This document shows positions 61,580-64,000 of a stretch of DNA of 64,000 nt, in pieces. Made by a program: the position numbers and the translations under genes. Every line of letters starts with the position of its first letter. Positions within the stretch are counted from its first letter, which is position 1. The DNA is taken from NCBI GenBank assembly GCA_001542995.1, contig LFLA01000003.1, positions 266,195 to 330,194 on the forward strand, given 5' to 3'. Below the pieces are notes generated by a model. The model did no database searches. It was not told the DNA's origin and saw only the letters and a program-made list of their open reading frames with translations. Source of the stretch: Nitrospina sp. LS_NOB (GTDB lineage Bacteria; Nitrospinota; Nitrospinia; Nitrospinales; VA-1).

Positions 61580-63322
61580 ATGATCAATTTGGAAATTTTT
61601 AAGCCAATGAGCAAATGGGTGACGGGTGGAGAGCCTTCGGTGGCGTGGTATTCTTCCTTAGTTTTCATGCCCTACAGGGGTACAAATTGTAATGGCTTTT
61701 TACTGCGGTCACCCAAGCTCTGGGTTTTACGATCTCTTGCCCAGTTGTTCCCACGGTTCTTGGTAGGCTTGGTTTTGCTTCTTAATCTTCTATGCGCTGA
61801 TGCCTCCTCGTGGGCACAAGAGCCCAAACGACCTTTCTACGAAGACCCCGGCGATTACCGGCAACAGATCAACCAACTCAAAGATAATTTTAAAACCCAA
61901 TTTGGTTACGAACTACTGGATTTAGAGTTGGGCTGGAAACCCGATGAAATCAAAGAGCTCACTTTGGCGTTTTCCAAGCTGCCGGAAACGTTTTTGCATA
62001 TACCGGGGGTTAAGGGTTTTTATCATTTGAGTAAGCTTCGGGCGGCTCCGGAAGGGATGCCCGTGGACGATGTGCCTGCCGCCACTTTTCCTGGTTTCCG
62101 AACAGTATACCGGAGTTCAAACCTGTCTTACCATGTCGAGGTAGATGATCAGGAGCCTCGCGTCGAGTTTTTCAATACCTTATTTTATGAGGACAGGGAC
62201 AAGTTCCAGAATATTGTCCAGCATGAGATGGCACATGTTTTTGATATATTTCAACGTTACCTTTCTTTTTCCCCAGAGTGGCTGAAAATCTCTAAATTCA
62301 ATTTGATTCATCTTCCCGCTCTCGACGCTCGGCCGGGAGATGATTATTTATTCGCGGCTCTCAGTGACCCGGATGCAGGCCACTACGCTCCGGTCTCTAC
62401 CCGCCAGCTTTCTACTTATTCCAGACAGAGCCCTCAGGAAGATTTTGCCAATTCAGCTTCCGCCTATATCAACTATCCGTACTTTCGCTATAGTCATCCT
62501 AAGCGTTATCAATTTTTAAAAAGCAAGGTGTTTGGAGGAAAGGAATATTTTCCTGAAACCAGAATGGATTATCAGGATAAAGTGGTTTTCGACTTTGAAA
62601 CAGCGCTGACTGGCAGGGATTGGGATGGTGTGATAAGTATTTTTAGGGAAGTGGGCCGGGATTATACCCCCGAAATCGAATCTAAACTGATCGAAAGATT
62701 GAAAAAAAATCTAGCAGATTCTCCCGACTCGGTGCGGGATGCCAAATTGGGTGTGGCGACCTGTTATTTTTACAGCCCTAGCGCTTTGGAAGTCCGTAGG
62801 AATTTGATCCGAAAAAAAAGGGTGCCGTTACAAACGCTTCTGGAAGTTCGCCGTTGTGGTCTCATGTCCCGGCGTTCTTTTGAGAGAGACTTCGCTCTCT
62901 GGTCCATGCGGAGTATCCATTTCTTCAAGAACAAAGGTCGAGCGCAACTCCAGTTTCTCGATCCGGCTTTGCCTTTGGCCGGAGCGCGTGGTTTTGAAAC
63001 CCGTTATTTATGGAGGATTTTTTATGAAGGAAGCAACGTCCATATGGCGGAAGGTGCTTACCGTGTGGAAGGAGTGAGACCCGGAGCAATAAAAATCGAT
63101 CTCGAAAAAAGTGTTGTGGGAACCCTGAACCTGCCAACCGGGAAACCTCTTGTTTTGGAGTTGGGGGCCCAGCGAGTGCACCCCCGAGAATTTAAAAGGT
63201 TTAACAGCAACCCGGCAAAAATCCGGTTTGTTATCCAACCGGGCTTTAATTATGAAGCTCACCGCAAACTGGTAATTAAGATTATTTATCCCGATCGGCC
63301 TGAATTTGAAAAGTTAAACTGA
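61580..63322 (+). CDS. Exported HExxH putative metalloprotease of unknown family
   Basis: A 580-residue protein (the start could be later than ATG 61580) with a hydrophobic signal segment (about 55-72, LVGLVLLLNLLCADASS) then a soluble domain. FQNIVQHEMAHVFDIFQRYL has a zinc-protease HEMAH motif, followed by a Glu further on. Later parts have helical repeats and a C-terminal beta-sandwich-like region (VEGVRPGAIKIDLEKSVVGT). I recognise no family. It is likely periplasmic. Whether it is active is unclear because the third ligand was not identified. Confidence 0.65.
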   Translation: MINLEIFKPMSKWVTGGEPSVAWYSSLVFMPYRGTNCNGFLLRSPKLWVLRSLAQLFPRFLVGLVLLLNLLCADASSWAQEPKRPFYEDPGDYRQQINQLKDNFKTQFGYELLDLELGWKPDEIKELTLAFSKLPETFLHIPGVKGFYHLSKLRAAPEGMPVDDVPAATFPGFRTVYRSSNLSYHVEVDDQEPRVEFFNTLFYEDRDKFQNIVQHEMAHVFDIFQRYLSFSPEWLKISKFNLIHLPALDARPGDDYLFAALSDPDAGHYAPVSTRQLSTYSRQSPQEDFANSASAYINYPYFRYSHPKRYQFLKSKVFGGKEYFPETRMDYQDKVVFDFETALTGRDWDGVISIFREVGRDYTPEIESKLIERLKKNLADSPDSVRDAKLGVATCYFYSPSALEVRRNLIRKKRVPLQTLLEVRRCGLMSRRSFERDFALWSMRSIHFFKNKGRAQLQFLDPALPLAGARGFETRYLWRIFYEGSNVHMAEGAYRVEGVRPGAIKIDLEKSVVGTLNLPTGKPLVLELGAQRVHPREFKRFNSNPAKIRFVIQPGFNYEAHRKLVIKIIYPDRPEFEKLN

Positions 63323-63324
63323 AG

Positions 63325-63744
63325 CTACTTGATGGGTCGGGCCATACGGTAGGCCATATTGAGATGAGCGTATTTTGAGGGCCATACTTTCATTCCATCC
63401 TCATACTGAACAACCAGAGCTGAGGAGTCCCGTTCCTCCAGAGTCCAGGTGGTTCCAGCGCTACCGGATTCAAAGACGGAAGGAAGATAGATTTCATCCC
63501 CATACTTGTCGATATTCTTATAGCTCAAGTCAAACAGCGACCAGGCTTCCTCCTCGGTCGGGAAACGCCAGTCTTCGCACCCGGCGAACCTTTCCATATT
63601 AGTGATTTCTACATAATCCTGGCCTTTAAACCAGTTGAGCCATTTTTTAGTGTCCTGAAAGGAGTCGACCTTTTTCCACATTACTTTCATTTGGTTATCG
63701 GTAATGGTGCCATTCCCATTATCCACAAATCGATCATTTGCCAT
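63325..63744 (-). CDS. DUF1566-domain protein (C-type-lectin-like fold)
   Basis: A 139-residue protein opening MANDRFVDNGNGTITDNQMK, then MWKKVDSFQDTKKWLNW, GCEDWRFPTEEEAWSLFD and WTLEERDSS, VQYEDGMKVWPSK. The (D/N)NGNGTxxD opening, W-R-(L/F)PT-E and V-(F/Y)-x-G are typical of DUF1566 (Lcl C-terminal, distantly FGE-like). No signal peptide. Probably a ligand-binding domain; function unknown. It is convergent with the HExxH gene, with just two bases between. Confidence 0.78.
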   Translation of the reverse strand: MANDRFVDNGNGTITDNQMKVMWKKVDSFQDTKKWLNWFKGQDYVEITNMERFAGCEDWRFPTEEEAWSLFDLSYKNIDKYGDEIYLPSVFESGSAGTTWTLEERDSSALVVQYEDGMKVWPSKYAHLNMAYRMARPIK

Positions 63745-63868
63745 AAGTTTTGTTCTCTTAAATTCGGTCCCATTTCGGGTCGATTTTACAGTTAGAAAAA
63801 ATAAATATTATAAGACCCAAGGTTTTCAGGGCTTCAAATCAGAAATTCTCCTGCATATTGCCACCTGG

Positions 63869-64000
63869 TCACCAACCCTGTCCTTTTACCCCATAGGTTC
63901 GACTTCCTGAAGAACCCTTTTTCAAATAGCTTTCCAAGTCGTCTTTTTTTTTCGGCAACGGCGGTGGCCCCGTCAACTGCTTCCTGATAGCTTCAATAAT
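63869..64000 (-). CDS. 3' end of an unidentified gene, cut by the window edge
   Basis: On minus, a frame open from the edge codes for about 43 residues (EAIRKQLTGPPPLPKKKDDL and SGSRTYGVKGQGW) and ends at TGA 63871-63869. The Pro/Lys-rich, low-complexity tail gives no family clue. Confidence 0.4.
   Translation of the reverse strand: MIEAIRKQLTGPPPLPKKKDDLESYLKKGSSGSRTYGVKGQGW

Noticed and set aside
1-64000. tRNA or rRNA genes
   Set aside because: No cloverleaf with a T-loop GTTCGANTC and CCA-end or any rRNA core motif was noticed; absence was judged by eye only.

Overview
This 64 kb window looks like a chromosomal segment of a Gram-negative, probably marine, chemolithotrophic bacterium related to the nitrite oxidisers of the phylum Nitrospinota (Nitrospina-like). 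The clue is the cluster at 8.0-14.2 kb: a multi-helix cytochrome bd-like oxidase subunit followed by three membrane-bound or exported c-type cytochromes, the last with a second domain like the haem-binding domain of ethylbenzene-dehydrogenase gamma subunits. LPS heptosyltransferase-like genes, an outer-membrane porin and a lipid A acyltransferase support a diderm cell. No rRNA or tRNA gene was seen. The taxonomy is an inference from gene content only.

Layout. 0-7.7 kb: a frameshifted cyclic-nucleotide-binding gene, a minus-strand cell-envelope run (PAP2 phosphatase, two GT9 glycosyltransferases, a Trm112-like protein) ending in gcvPB, then a DUF2064 transferase and hisD on plus. 8.0-14.3 kb: the respiratory operon, closed by a strong terminator. 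14.4-18.8 kb: rpoZ, threonine aldolase, a small membrane protein, a TorF-type porin and amtB, all on minus. 19.4-29.4 kb: a flagellar export/C-ring/regulator operon in the usual order fliL-M-N-O-P-Q-R-flhB-A-F-G-(membrane protein)-fliA. Eight of its genes are broken by stops, frameshifts or deletions, including one deletion that joins flhA to flhF. 29.4-36 kb: a minus-strand housekeeping run (purE, tsaC, acpS, LpxL-like, zinc-ribbon protein), a coiled-coil/FGE-fold protein and an MFS transporter. 36-43.5 kb: a small membrane protein with a histidine kinase, cinA, rhomboid, a NACHT-like NTPase fused to an FGE-sulfatase domain, then a scar where an IS1595-type transposase fragment abuts a MotB remnant. 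43.5-51.1 kb: ribD-ribE-ribBA-ribH-nusB, a phosphoesterase, an AmiC-type amidase and der. 51.2-57.3 kb: a complete type II-C CRISPR-Cas locus. 57.4-64 kb: a tiny CxxC protein, dispersed intergenic repeats, an EF-G paralogue, ihfA-merR, a redoxin, a HExxH protein and a DUF1566 protein.

The CRISPR locus is the most interesting system. It has 23 repeats (one degenerate) and 22 spacers, cas2, cas1, a Cas9 whose PAM-interacting C-terminus is encoded by a separate, ATGA-overlapping reading frame, and a tracrRNA divergent from cas9. A frameshift at a six-base T run explains the split: before the stop, the other frame reads the expected Cas9 linker. Each repeat ends in an extended -10 promoter motif and a plus-strand terminator lies at the cas-proximal end, so crRNAs are probably transcribed towards the cas genes, as known for other type II-C arrays.

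The second theme is loss of motility. The flagellar operon keeps its gene order but has lesions of every type, and a separated motB survives only as a C-terminal remnant beside a transposase fragment. Some single-base lesions could be assembly errors, but the flhA-flhF deletion and the multiply broken fliA cannot be explained that way.
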